A stretch of DNA of 22,079 nucleotides, taken from the IMG/VR virus record IMGVR_UViG_3300022072_000152, positions 1 through 22,079 of that record. One strand, given 5' to 3'. The stretch is from a virus. The notes under the pieces were generated by a model. The model was not told where the DNA came from. It did no database searches and worked only from the letters and a program-made list of their open reading frames with translations. Position numbers and translations under genes: made by a program. Below, in pieces: positions 8,448 through 13,945 of this stretch; position 1 is the first letter of the stretch, and every line of letters starts with the position of its first letter.

Positions 8448-9317
8448 ATGTCATACTCAGCAATCACTTACACAGACAAGGTCGAAAACGGCGGAACCAC
8501 AGCCGACGGTCTTGTATCGTCTGCCAACCTCAACGAGGTCAAGGCTGCTGTAAACTTCAACGGTGCTGATGCCGACGGTCGCCTCGGCGTGCTGGAGGCT
8601 TTTCAGCCTACCTATGCCACCGTATCAATAGATGGCCTCATCTCGGCAACCGTCACGGGGGTTAATTTACCCTCAGGAGACGTCACCATGTCGTTACCTG
8701 CAGCGGCTAGTGTTGCGAACCGTCACTTCACGGTAAAGCGCCTCACCAATGGGCTTAATGTGTTGACCATCACATCCACCGATCTGATTGATTCTAATGC
8801 CAATGACATTGTCTTGGGGATCATCCACGAGTCCATCACGTTTTACAGTGACGGCACAAATTACATCATAGTTGAACGCAATACTGCTGCGTATGCTTCC
8901 ATCTCAACAGTTTCACCAGCAACTTTTGCGGCAACCACAAGCCCTCTAAAGCTCGACACTTGGGACACCAACGTAATTAGCACTGCTGGACGCATTACGG
9001 CTGACGAAGCCAACAATCTGGTTAATGTTATTTATGCATCGGGAGATGAGTTTGACAGAATCAAGATTTCAGCGGAGATAAGCATCGAGCTTGCTTCCAA
9101 TGTCATCGCTAGCTTTCAAATTTATTACGCGGGATCGCCGATTGGCCATCCGTTCTCAATTAACGGACTTGGTACTGGGAAGCCCACGACTATGCCAATC
9201 CAAGCCATCCATAGCGCGACAGGTGTTGGTTCTATAGAATTATGGGTCTCAACTGACGCTACTGCTAACATTACCATCAACTCGGCTTTACTATACGTTG
9301 AATCTCTGTCTGAATAA
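8448..9317 (+). CDS. Second tail fibre-like protein sharing the tailspike anchor
   Basis: A 289-residue protein whose first 50 residues (MSYSAITYTDKVENGGTT...) closely copy the N-terminus of the upstream tailspike, including the following helix (NLNEVKAAVNFNGADADGRLGVLEA versus DLNEIKTVTNANGADFDGRIDALEA). After the anchor it has a Val/Thr/Ser-rich beta domain (LPSGDVTMSLPAAASVANRHFTVKRL, ITFYSDGTNYIIVERN) of the type seen in short fibres, then an unrecognised C-terminal domain. The shared anchor implies that both proteins attach at the same virion site or assemble into one branched appendage. No enzymatic motif is seen. The leader before the ATG is A/T-rich, without Shine-Dalgarno. Confidence 0.78.
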   Translation: MSYSAITYTDKVENGGTTADGLVSSANLNEVKAAVNFNGADADGRLGVLEAFQPTYATVSIDGLISATVTGVNLPSGDVTMSLPAAASVANRHFTVKRLTNGLNVLTITSTDLIDSNANDIVLGIIHESITFYSDGTNYIIVERNTAAYASISTVSPATFAATTSPLKLDTWDTNVISTAGRITADEANNLVNVIYASGDEFDRIKISAEISIELASNVIASFQIYYAGSPIGHPFSINGLGTGKPTTMPIQAIHSATGVGSIELWVSTDATANITINSALLYVESLSE

Positions 9318-9320
9318 ATT

Positions 9321-9587
9321 ATGGCCTACAGTAAAACAACCAAGAAAGCGGTGAAGAAAGTAGCTAAGAAGAAGGCCACTAAGAAGCCCGTGAAGGCTTC
9401 CGCGGAGAAAAAGCAGGTCAATACCCCTGCAAAACCCTCAAAGCCCGTACAGGGCATCTCAGAGGCAGTACGGGGCAAGCTAAGCAAGCCACGCCCCAGA
9501 GCCGTTCGACCAACGGACAACCGCAAGGTGTCATCTTCCTACGCCAAGAGCAATCCACGTAAACGTCAACCCAACATCATCGGATGA
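9321..9587 (+). CDS. Lys-rich histone-H1-like small basic protein
   Basis: An 88-residue, extremely basic protein with Lys-Lys doublets spaced by Ala, Val and Thr over residues 1-50 (TKKAVKKVAKKKATKKPVK), then a Pro/Arg-rich segment ending RKRQPNIIG. This composition is that of the C-terminal tail of H1-type or bacterial histone-like proteins. It implies non-specific binding to DNA or another polyanion. It starts three bases after the fibre gene and overlaps the next ORF by ATGA, so it is co-expressed with late genes. Possible roles are condensing packaged DNA or binding nucleic acid at lysis. No enzyme motif is present. The function is inferred from composition only. Confidence 0.7.
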   Translation: MAYSKTTKKAVKKVAKKKATKKPVKASAEKKQVNTPAKPSKPVQGISEAVRGKLSKPRPRAVRPTDNRKVSSSYAKSNPRKRQPNIIG

Positions 9588-9757
9588 CCAGAACTAAAGC
9601 CCAACTCCTTTTTTTCCTAGCAGTTGCGGCAATTTTGTTTTTATCGGGCTGTGCCTATAAGGGGGACGTCTTCATCTACTCTCCACAGGGAGCAGGCAAC
9701 GTCATAGAAAAAGCTGTCTCGACAGACGCTGATATTGATGTTCCACTACTCCCATGA
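9584..9757 (+). CDS. Small phage lipoprotein, possible outer-membrane spanin-like protein
   Basis: A 57-residue ORF overlapping both neighbours by ATGA (9584-9587 and 9754-9757). The N-terminus is a clear type II signal peptide: MTRTK, a hydrophobic core (LLFFLAVAAILFL) and the lipobox LSGC with Cys23. The mature part is only 35 residues, ending TDADIDVPLLP, with no second membrane segment. In late phage modules such small lipoproteins are often Rz1-type spanins or surface exclusion proteins. No inner-membrane spanin partner is visible here, so the spanin role is tentative. Confidence 0.7.
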   Translation: MTRTKAQLLFFLAVAAILFLSGCAYKGDVFIYSPQGAGNVIEKAVSTDADIDVPLLP

Positions 9758-10176
9758 GCGCACATTTCTTCAACGAACTGGACGCCTCTATTTCTCACAA
9801 GCTAGAGGGAGGAGACTATATCCGCACAGTAACTCTTAATGAGGCGCTCGTCTTCTACACCGATAGCGGTGACGAAATTGAAGTGCCAGCAGGGTTCGAG
9901 AGTGACGGGGCAAGTGTCCCCAAGGCATTTTGGTCAAGGTTTCCACCCTTCGGTAAATACCTAGCCGCTGCGGTCGTACACGACCTCCTCTGCGTCCAAG
10001 GACACAAGTGCGAGTGCGTGTACGACTCTACAGAGGCTGCTGACATCTTTAAGCAGGCAATGCTCGTCTGTGGCGTCGGTAAGTTCAAGGCTTGGAAGAT
10101 GCACTTCGCTGTCAGATGGTTCGGGCCGAGGTGGACTAAGCGTCCGTCATCGTCTGATGTGTCACCTCAAAGTTAA
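9754..10176 (+). CDS. DUF1353 family phage protein
   Basis: A 140-residue protein matching the DUF1353 pattern: a beta-rich start (LVFYTDSGDEIEVPAGFESDGASVPKAFWSRFPPFGKYLAAAVVHDLLC), with hallmark FxSDGASVP, W, PP and HD motifs, followed by an Ala/Asp helix (STEAADIFKQAMLVCGV) and a C-terminal aromatic stretch (WKMHFAVRWFGPRW). The family is widespread in tailed phages near lysis and tail genes and has no established biochemical role. It overlaps the lipoprotein gene by ATGA. Its 3' end overlaps the convergent helicase gene by 41 bases, which closes the late rightward block. Confidence 0.85.
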   Translation: MSAHFFNELDASISHKLEGGDYIRTVTLNEALVFYTDSGDEIEVPAGFESDGASVPKAFWSRFPPFGKYLAAAVVHDLLCVQGHKCECVYDSTEAADIFKQAMLVCGVGKFKAWKMHFAVRWFGPRWTKRPSSSDVSPQS

Positions 10177-11464
10177 TCTGGGCGGTGGCTAGGATACCGT
10201 TGCGGCACTTGACCTGTTGCACGGTCTGCCAATACACGTTCTGGCCATCCTCCTGCACCTGACCGCTCTTGTTGCGCTCTGGTCGCTCCAGTCTCCAGAA
10301 GATCGTGGCGTCATTGAAGATCGCACGTGACTCTCTGGCAAATCCATCCTCATTGAGCTGAGTGCCGCTAAATGCAACACACTTGAGGCTCTTCTGTAGG
10401 CGCTGGATGCCACCTGACATTGCGGCCACCTCAGTCTCACGGTTGCCCTTAGTCTTACCCGATGAATCCATGATCTGGATATAGTCAACGCATAGGATGT
10501 CAATCTTGCCACACTTCGCAGCAATCTCACGGCAGCGTGTCTGCACACCTTCAAGGGATTCAGGTGAATCGAACAGGAACAAGCGCTTGTCGGTCTCTTC
10601 CTTGAGCATATTCAAGCACCTGAGGTACAGGGTCTGCTTCCTACCTTCAACTGTGTTGAGAGGCTGGCGTGTGTTGATCTTAGCGTAGGAGCAGGCTGTG
10701 TTGTGCCAGAAGTCTTCCTTAGATGACTCAAGCAGGAACGCAGCGATGACCCAATCCTTGTGCTTGAACAGGTTGTGGACGATGATCTGACGTTTTAACG
10801 CTGACTTACCACGTGAGGATGGGGCTGCGATAATGATGTTGTTGTCCTTCCGACGGCGGTCGATGTAGCCGAGGGTCTCGTCGAGCTGCTTCATGCCAGT
10901 GTGGACACGAAACTCCTCAGGGATACGCTCTTCCTCGCCAGACAGCTCCTTCATCTTCTGACCAATGAAGTCCACGATCTCCTCCTTGGCCGTCTTATCG
11001 TCGTCCGCAAGAGTGAGGGTAGATATCTCGTTCATCGGCTCAGAGATGGCCGACTTGATATCCTCAGAGGACGCCAGTGGCTTCTGGAGGTTCTCCAGCA
11101 TACTGCGTGTGGCGTGGATCATCTTACGCTGTAGGAACAGGTTCTTCACGTTGCGCATGGCTGATACCCATGTGGCCGTGTAGACCATTGGCAACGCCAT
11201 GAGCATCGACATCGCTGTGTCCACATCCATGCGGGCCTTGGCCATGTTAGCCTGAAGGACTGGCAGCACAGACAGCTCTTCGATATCTTGACCAGCATCG
11301 AACACCGAGCGGATGGACTCGAAGATGATCTGGTTGTCGGCTGAGTAGAACCAGTCCTTGGTAATACCTTCGCCAATGATCGAGGCTGCGTCGTGCTGTA
11401 GCATCTGTCCAAGGATTGTGTTCTCGGACTGGAGGCTGTGAGGGTGGTTGTTGGTGTTATTCAT
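10136..11464 (-). CDS. DnaB-type replicative helicase
   Basis: A RecA-fold helicase expected to form a hexameric ring and unwind the phage replication fork. From ATG 11464 it has 442 residues. Residues about 10-65 (HSLQSENTILGQMLQHDAA..., QIIFESI) are the DnaB N-terminal domain. The ATPase domain has Walker A as APSSRGKSAL with K220 (the usual first Gly is Ala), and Walker B as IDILCVDYIQIM with D327. TGMKQLDETLGYI marks the domain start. The frame extends upstream to 11563, but ATG 11464 is preferred: it is preceded by GAACACACAC, the typical leader here, it leaves a clean 22-base gap from the initiator gene, and the N-domain starts just after it. The 3' end overlaps the convergent DUF1353 gene. 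Confidence 0.93.
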   Translation of the reverse strand: MNNTNNHPHSLQSENTILGQMLQHDAASIIGEGITKDWFYSADNQIIFESIRSVFDAGQDIEELSVLPVLQANMAKARMDVDTAMSMLMALPMVYTATWVSAMRNVKNLFLQRKMIHATRSMLENLQKPLASSEDIKSAISEPMNEISTLTLADDDKTAKEEIVDFIGQKMKELSGEEERIPEEFRVHTGMKQLDETLGYIDRRRKDNNIIIAAPSSRGKSALKRQIIVHNLFKHKDWVIAAFLLESSKEDFWHNTACSYAKINTRQPLNTVEGRKQTLYLRCLNMLKEETDKRLFLFDSPESLEGVQTRCREIAAKCGKIDILCVDYIQIMDSSGKTKGNRETEVAAMSGGIQRLQKSLKCVAFSGTQLNEDGFARESRAIFNDATIFWRLERPERNKSGQVQEDGQNVYWQTVQQVKCRNGILATAQINFEVTHQTMTDA

Positions 11465-11486
11465 GTGTGTGTGTTCGGTATTTAGG

Positions 11487-12230
11487 TTAGCTCCAGACAG
11501 TAGGTTTGGAGATCTTTCGTTGTGCTGTGGTGTGTTGGTGACTCCAGTTTGATGCCTTGTCAAGCTCTCCGCTCAAATTATTCAAAAGAGTTGAGAGAGT
11601 CTTGCGGGCGTAGGTCTTATCCTGCGGTGCAGCATAGAAGTCTTCTAGCTCAGTCCACTCACGGTCGGTCATGTCAGCTACGATACCTTTGGCGGATGCC
11701 CAAGCGGATAGCTCAGCCTTGTCCATGGGAGTCGTGACACGTTTACCGAATAGCTTCTCGATGCGAAGTTGATCTTCAGATTTGAAAGGAATAGACCTCT
11801 CTTTTATATTTGAGTTTTCTATCTGTGTTTTATCATTTGGTATAGGTTGGACAGAACTGGTTAATCGATTGGACAAATCTGGTGTATCGATTGGACAAAT
11901 CTGGTGTATCGATTGGACAGAATTGGTTAATGAGTCTAGGAGCGGGCTAGAGTACCATTTGGTCTTATCGTACCCAGCCTTATTGTAGCAGCCAGACTCA
12001 ATTGCACCCTGTCCTTCTAGGCTTAAGAGTATCCTTGCGATCTTACGCTCTTTCCAAAATGGAAACAGTTCAGCGAATGCTGATGCAGAGTTGAATGTCC
12101 AAACCTTACCGTCATGGATATTACTGCCATTAGCCTTATTCTTAGCTAGCCAGAACAGGAGATTGTGAAGCATCACAGCCTCGTCGAGTCCGTATTGAAC
12201 TGCGTGTTGAGTGTTGAATGAGTAGTTCAT
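11487..12230 (-). CDS. Phage replication initiator (winged-helix, O/DnaD-like) containing origin iterons
   Basis: A 247-residue protein upstream of the helicase. Residues about 1-75 (YGLDEAVMLHNLLFWLAKNK..., GKVWTFNSASAFAELFPFWKERKIARILLSLEGQGAIES) form the winged-helix domain of phage replication initiators and replisome organisers that start MNYSFN...A...GL.EA. Residues about 100-129 are a low-complexity linker coded by four DNA iterons. The C-terminal part (EDQLRIEKLFGKR..., AELSAWASAKG, LEDFYA, RKTLSTLLNNLSGELDKA) is helical and could contact the helicase. By analogy to lambda O, it would bind the iterons in its own gene and recruit DnaB. It starts two bases after the HNH gene stop, so the leftward genes are one operon. 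Confidence 0.78.
   Translation of the reverse strand: MNYSFNTQHAVQYGLDEAVMLHNLLFWLAKNKANGSNIHDGKVWTFNSASAFAELFPFWKERKIARILLSLEGQGAIESGCYNKAGYDKTKWYSSPLLDSLTNSVQSIHQICPIDTPDLSNRLTSSVQPIPNDKTQIENSNIKERSIPFKSEDQLRIEKLFGKRVTTPMDKAELSAWASAKGIVADMTDREWTELEDFYAAPQDKTYARKTLSTLLNNLSGELDKASNWSHQHTTAQRKISKPTVWS
11785..11842. other. A/T-rich stretch beside iterons, candidate DNA unwinding element
   Basis: Directly downstream of the iterons in the sense of the initiator gene lies an A/T-rich tract (read on the minus strand: AAATGATAAAACACAG, then AACTCAAATATAAAAG). Iterons followed by an A/T-rich tract is the order found at the lambda origin, where the tract melts. The assignment is by position and composition only. 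Confidence 0.5.
11845..11932. repeat. Four tandem 22-bp iterons, candidate replication origin
   Basis: Units at 11845-11866, 11867-11888, 11889-11910 and 11911-11932 are head-to-tail with no spacer. The core of each is TTGGACARAWYTGGTKWAT; units 2 and 3 are identical, and units 1 and 4 are nearly so to each other. The period of 22 is not a multiple of three, so the encoded peptide does not repeat in frame; the repetition is therefore selected at DNA level. GATT and AATC give each central unit a small dyad. Location inside the initiator gene matches lambda-type origins. Confidence 0.85.
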
Positions 12231-12232
12231 GA

Positions 12233-12751
12233 TTATTTAGCTCCGTGTAGAGGGTGGTAGCCGTATTTGACCTCAGCGGCCTTGCGTACGGCAGTGGCTT
12301 TCGCTAGGGTCTTAAATGTACCGAGGGCAAGGTTCTTGCCTTCCGCTCTAATGCGAACCCTCCAAGTTGTTGCCTTCTTTCCTGCGTACGCGATAACCCC
12401 AGAAACGCCTGTCTTATTTGTTTTTCTCAACGAGTTGTTTTTGGCCTGATCTTCGTAGGATGCATCTCGAAGGTTAGACAGTCTATTATCTAGCTTGTCG
12501 TGATTAATGTGATCTACCGTCAAATTGAAGTGCGGTGTGATGATCTTGTGGATTTGCTTCTGTTTTCCATTGAAGTTTGTCTGTGCGTAACCTGCTCCAT
12601 TGTCGGAACAGCGACCAATTCCTCGGTCAAGTAAATCAAGCCAGACGTCGAGGTCTATCTTCATCTCCGCCTTGGGGAACTTTTTAGTGGAGATATCGAC
12701 TACTGCCATTGTGCCGACTTGCTTGTATGTGTTGAACATTCTCTTTTTCAT
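12233..12751 (-). CDS. HNH endonuclease with AP2-type DNA-binding domain
   Basis: A 172-residue protein, first gene of the leftward operon. The middle has the HNH core: DHINHDKLDNRLSNLR with the paired D-H, the following N of HDKLDNRLSNL, and the later N of AKNNS. It is followed by an AP2/ERF-like DNA-binding fold (KTGVSGVIAY..., TTWRVRIRAEGKNLALGTF, EAVRKAAEVKYGYHP-like end). This HNH plus AP2 order is that of free-standing homing endonucleases in phages. They cut at a specific site in relatives lacking them and so spread their own gene. Whether it also has a role for this phage is unknown. The leader CCCACATAGATT before ATG is part of an inverted repeat described separately. Confidence 0.88.
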   Translation of the reverse strand: MKKRMFNTYKQVGTMAVVDISTKKFPKAEMKIDLDVWLDLLDRGIGRCSDNGAGYAQTNFNGKQKQIHKIITPHFNLTVDHINHDKLDNRLSNLRDASYEDQAKNNSLRKTNKTGVSGVIAYAGKKATTWRVRIRAEGKNLALGTFKTLAKATAVRKAAEVKYGYHPLHGAK

Positions 12752-12754
12752 AAT

Positions 12755-12810
12755 CTATGTGGGCCAAAAAAAGGCCGCCCCAGTTTAAGCTCTAGGACGG
12801 CCTCACATAG
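12755..12810 (-). promoter_or_regulatory. Outer inverted repeat enclosing the leader terminator
   Basis: On the minus strand CTATGTGAGGCC (12810-12799) can pair with GGCCCACATAG (12765-12755): a 7-bp outer stem, one bulged A, and GGCC/GGCC. The 5' GGCC is also part of the inner terminator stem, so the two pairings compete. The 3' arm ends three bases before the HNH start codon. It can form only in RNA that has read through the terminator. Confidence 0.5.
12766..12802 (-). terminator. Rho-independent terminator in the leader of the leftward operon
   Basis: Read leftward: GGCCGTCC (12802-12795), a 14-base loop, GGGCGGCC (12780-12773), then seven T (12772-12766). The 8-bp stem has one G-U pair. 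It lies between the leftward promoter (TSS near 12871) and the first gene at 12751, so it would produce a leader RNA of roughly 105 bases unless relieved. Confidence 0.72.
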
Positions 12811-12877
12811 AGTGTTCATTAATTAGACGAACGGAAAGGTCTGTAAATCTCAGCGGCTTAAAGCGGATTAGAACACC

Positions 12878-12906
12878 ATTAAGCACTAGCTGAATCGGGC
12901 TGTCAA
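12878..12906 (-). promoter_or_regulatory. Leftward promoter for the replication operon
   Basis: On the minus strand a perfect -35 TTGACA (12906-12901), a 17-base spacer and CTTAAT (12883-12878, four of six matches to TATAAT). The predicted start is near 12871, inside the tandem repeat AGCGGMTTA, which could be an operator. Only this promoter candidate precedes the HNH, initiator and helicase genes. Confidence 0.6.
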
Positions 12907-12915
12907 GCGTATTTG

Positions 12916-12952
12916 AAAATAAAACAGCGCCACCCCCGAAAGGATGACGCTG
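12916..12952 (-). terminator. Rho-independent terminator insulating the leftward promoter
   Basis: Leftward RNA folds CAGCGTCATCC (12952-12942) with GGGTGGCGCTG (12935-12925) into an 11-bp stem with two G-U pairs and a six-base loop, followed by TTTTATTTT. It lies just behind the -35 of the leftward promoter, so it stops any leftward transcript arriving from the early region. Confidence 0.75.
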
Positions 12953-13028
12953 AACTATGATAACCGAACGACACACACTTGCCGTAACTCAGAGAATGAC
13001 AGCCATCTCACCTCGGTCAATAAGTTTT

Positions 13029-13065
13029 TTTTCACTTTTATTCGATTTAGGGGTTGACCTATATA
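13029..13065 (+). promoter_or_regulatory. Repeated 37-bp promoter element, copy 1
   Basis: The element begins TTTTCACTTTTATTCGATTT, continues AGGGGTTGACC and ends TATATA. It is 36/37 identical to 15641-15677. A T-rich upstream part resembling an UP element precedes TTGACC (13054-13059). The best -10 at 16 bases is TAAGTT (13076-13081), not canonical. It precedes the small gene at 13134 by a guanine-poor leader. It is interpreted as an early/middle rightward promoter or the site of a phage-specific activator. Confidence 0.6.
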
Positions 13066-13133
13066 GTTCTGCCCCTAAGTTCAGTTGTATCGAAGCGATT
13101 ACCGCAACGAACAACAACCAAAAAACACACATT

Positions 13134-13403
13134 ATGAAGAACTTCACACAACTACTCACCAAACTCCGCTCGGACATCAAAGATGCATCCGACCGTCACG
13201 AACTCAGCGACCTCATGGAAGCACTCGAAGCAATCAATGAGGAGTTTCACGACAACACCTCCGATGAGGAGTTCGCCATCTACAATAAATGCGAAGCTGA
13301 GGCTGCCACAGCCAGTCGCTTCCTCGCCGACGAATACGCTCAAGAAGAGCGCGAAGAAATGATCGATCAAATGCGATACGAGTCATTCAGCTCACAACGA
13401 TAA
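13134..13403 (+). CDS. Small acidic helical protein, unknown function
   Basis: An 89-residue product, first gene of the rightward early block. It is highly charged and helical (LTKLRSDIKDASDRHELSDLMEALEAINEEFH), with an acidic C-terminal half ending EEREEMIDQMRYESFSSQR, probably coiled coil. The frame is open back to 12957, but ATG 13134 is chosen because it follows the guanine-poor leader ACAACCAAAAAACACACATT and lies downstream of the promoter element. No known family is recognised. Acidic small early proteins are often host-takeover factors or DNA mimics, but nothing here proves that. Its last four codons form the start of a 25-bp repeat. Confidence 0.7.
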   Translation: MKNFTQLLTKLRSDIKDASDRHELSDLMEALEAINEEFHDNTSDEEFAIYNKCEAEAATASRFLADEYAQEEREEMIDQMRYESFSSQR

Positions 13404-13416
13404 CCACCAGCACACA
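13392..13416 (+). repeat. 25-bp direct repeat, copy 1
   Basis: TCACAACGATAACCACC followed by AGCACACA spans the 3' end of the 89-residue gene (codons SQR and stop) and its trailer. It recurs at 13624-13648 with one difference. The two copies flank the 62-residue gene. Confidence 0.8.
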
Positions 13417-13422
13417 TATATA

Positions 13423-13611
13423 ATGAAACATAAGAAGAAATTTAAAGAGTTAAGCTTCGAAAAGAGGTGTTCAATTGTTGAATCTATGAACGACCCCCAT
13501 GGGGATATTGAATACAGGTCGATGGTGCAAGACCGTCGAAACAATAAATTGAGAAAGGATAGAGTCAGGAAAAATGCGCTTTCAGCGATAATGAAAATGC
13601 GAAACATCTAA
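13423..13611 (+). CDS. Small basic protein (62 aa), unknown; possible inserted gene
   Basis: A strongly basic, helical product: MKHKKKFKELSFEKRCSIVESM..., with RRNNKLRKDRVRKNA near the C-terminus. The composition fits nucleic-acid or ribosome binding, but there is no family match I recognise. The gene is visibly more A/T-rich than its neighbours and sits between two copies of a 25-bp repeat, suggesting it arrived by recombination or that its leader was duplicated with it. ATG follows the leader CACCAGCACACATATATA, without Shine-Dalgarno. Confidence 0.6.
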   Translation: MKHKKKFKELSFEKRCSIVESMNDPHGDIEYRSMVQDRRNNKLRKDRVRKNALSAIMKMRNI

Positions 13612-13623
13612 GAGACATTCCTT

Positions 13624-13648
13624 TCACAACGATAACCACCAACACACA
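13624..13648 (+). repeat. 25-bp direct repeat, copy 2
   Basis: TCACAACGATAACCACC followed by AACACACA, 232 bases after copy 1, here fully intergenic and serving as leader of the 96-residue gene. In copy 1 the same bases encode SQR-stop, so the intergenic copy looks like the derived one. Confidence 0.8.
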
Positions 13649-13653
13649 ATACA

Positions 13654-13944
13654 ATGAAATCATCCGTAAAATCAGCAATATCTGAGGCCCTAGAGGTCGC
13701 ATTCACAGCAAAAGAACGTGGGCATGAGTGCTCCGTTAATTTCATGTCAGTGAACGACTCCCTTGAGATCATCTACTACCCGAACGGCTTCTGCACTGAG
13801 ACCGCTCAGTACTTCATGGTCTTCACAGGCTCTGACAGTTGCCTAGCACCTCAAGACCCTGCTGCCACCATCCGCGAAATCATGACCCGCATCGTCGAGG
13901 ACATGGATCAGCTTGAGCTTGAAGTGAGAGGGGAGGACTTTTAA
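13654..13944 (+). CDS. Small early protein (96 aa), unknown function
   Basis: An acidic 96-residue product with an alpha-beta look: an N-terminal helix (VKSAISEALEVAFTAKERGHE), strands (CSVNFMSVNDSLEIIYYPNGF, QYFMVFTG) and a C-terminal amphipathic helix (PAATIREIMTRIVEDMDQLELEV). No catalytic or metal motif and no signal peptide. The leader is the guanine-poor sequence ACCACCAACACACAATACA. One base separates its stop from the ribbon-helix-helix gene, so the two genes are co-transcribed with ERF downstream. I do not recognise the family. Confidence 0.68.
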   Translation: MKSSVKSAISEALEVAFTAKERGHECSVNFMSVNDSLEIIYYPNGFCTETAQYFMVFTGSDSCLAPQDPAATIREIMTRIVEDMDQLELEVRGEDF

Positions 13945-13945
13945 C

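Larger units (their letters stand above)
12752..13133. other. Divergent control region between leftward replication and rightward early genes
   Basis: This 382-bp stretch has no convincing coding content. From left to right it holds the leader inverted repeat and terminator (12755-12810), a tandem 10-bp repeat AGCGGCTTAA / AGCGGATTAG (12852-12871) at the expected leftward start site, the leftward promoter (12878-12906), a leftward-facing terminator (12916-12952), about 75 bases with no feature I recognise, and the rightward promoter element (13029-13065) followed by a guanine-poor leader. An open frame entering from 12957 is rejected as coding upstream of 13134. Confidence 0.7.

Noticed and set aside
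11465-11563. N-terminal extension of the helicase frame (33 residues)
   Set aside because: The extension runs into the end of the initiator gene, is low-complexity, and lacks a leader; ATG 11464 has the AACACACAC leader and starts just before the DnaB N-domain.
11845-11932. CRISPR-like array
   Set aside because: The four repeats are contiguous with no spacers and lie in a coding sequence; they are iterons.
12957-13133. Frame extending the 89-residue gene upstream
   Set aside because: It would start upstream of the promoter element at 13029-13065 and read through the T-rich promoter block; the leader before ATG 13134 matches other genes.
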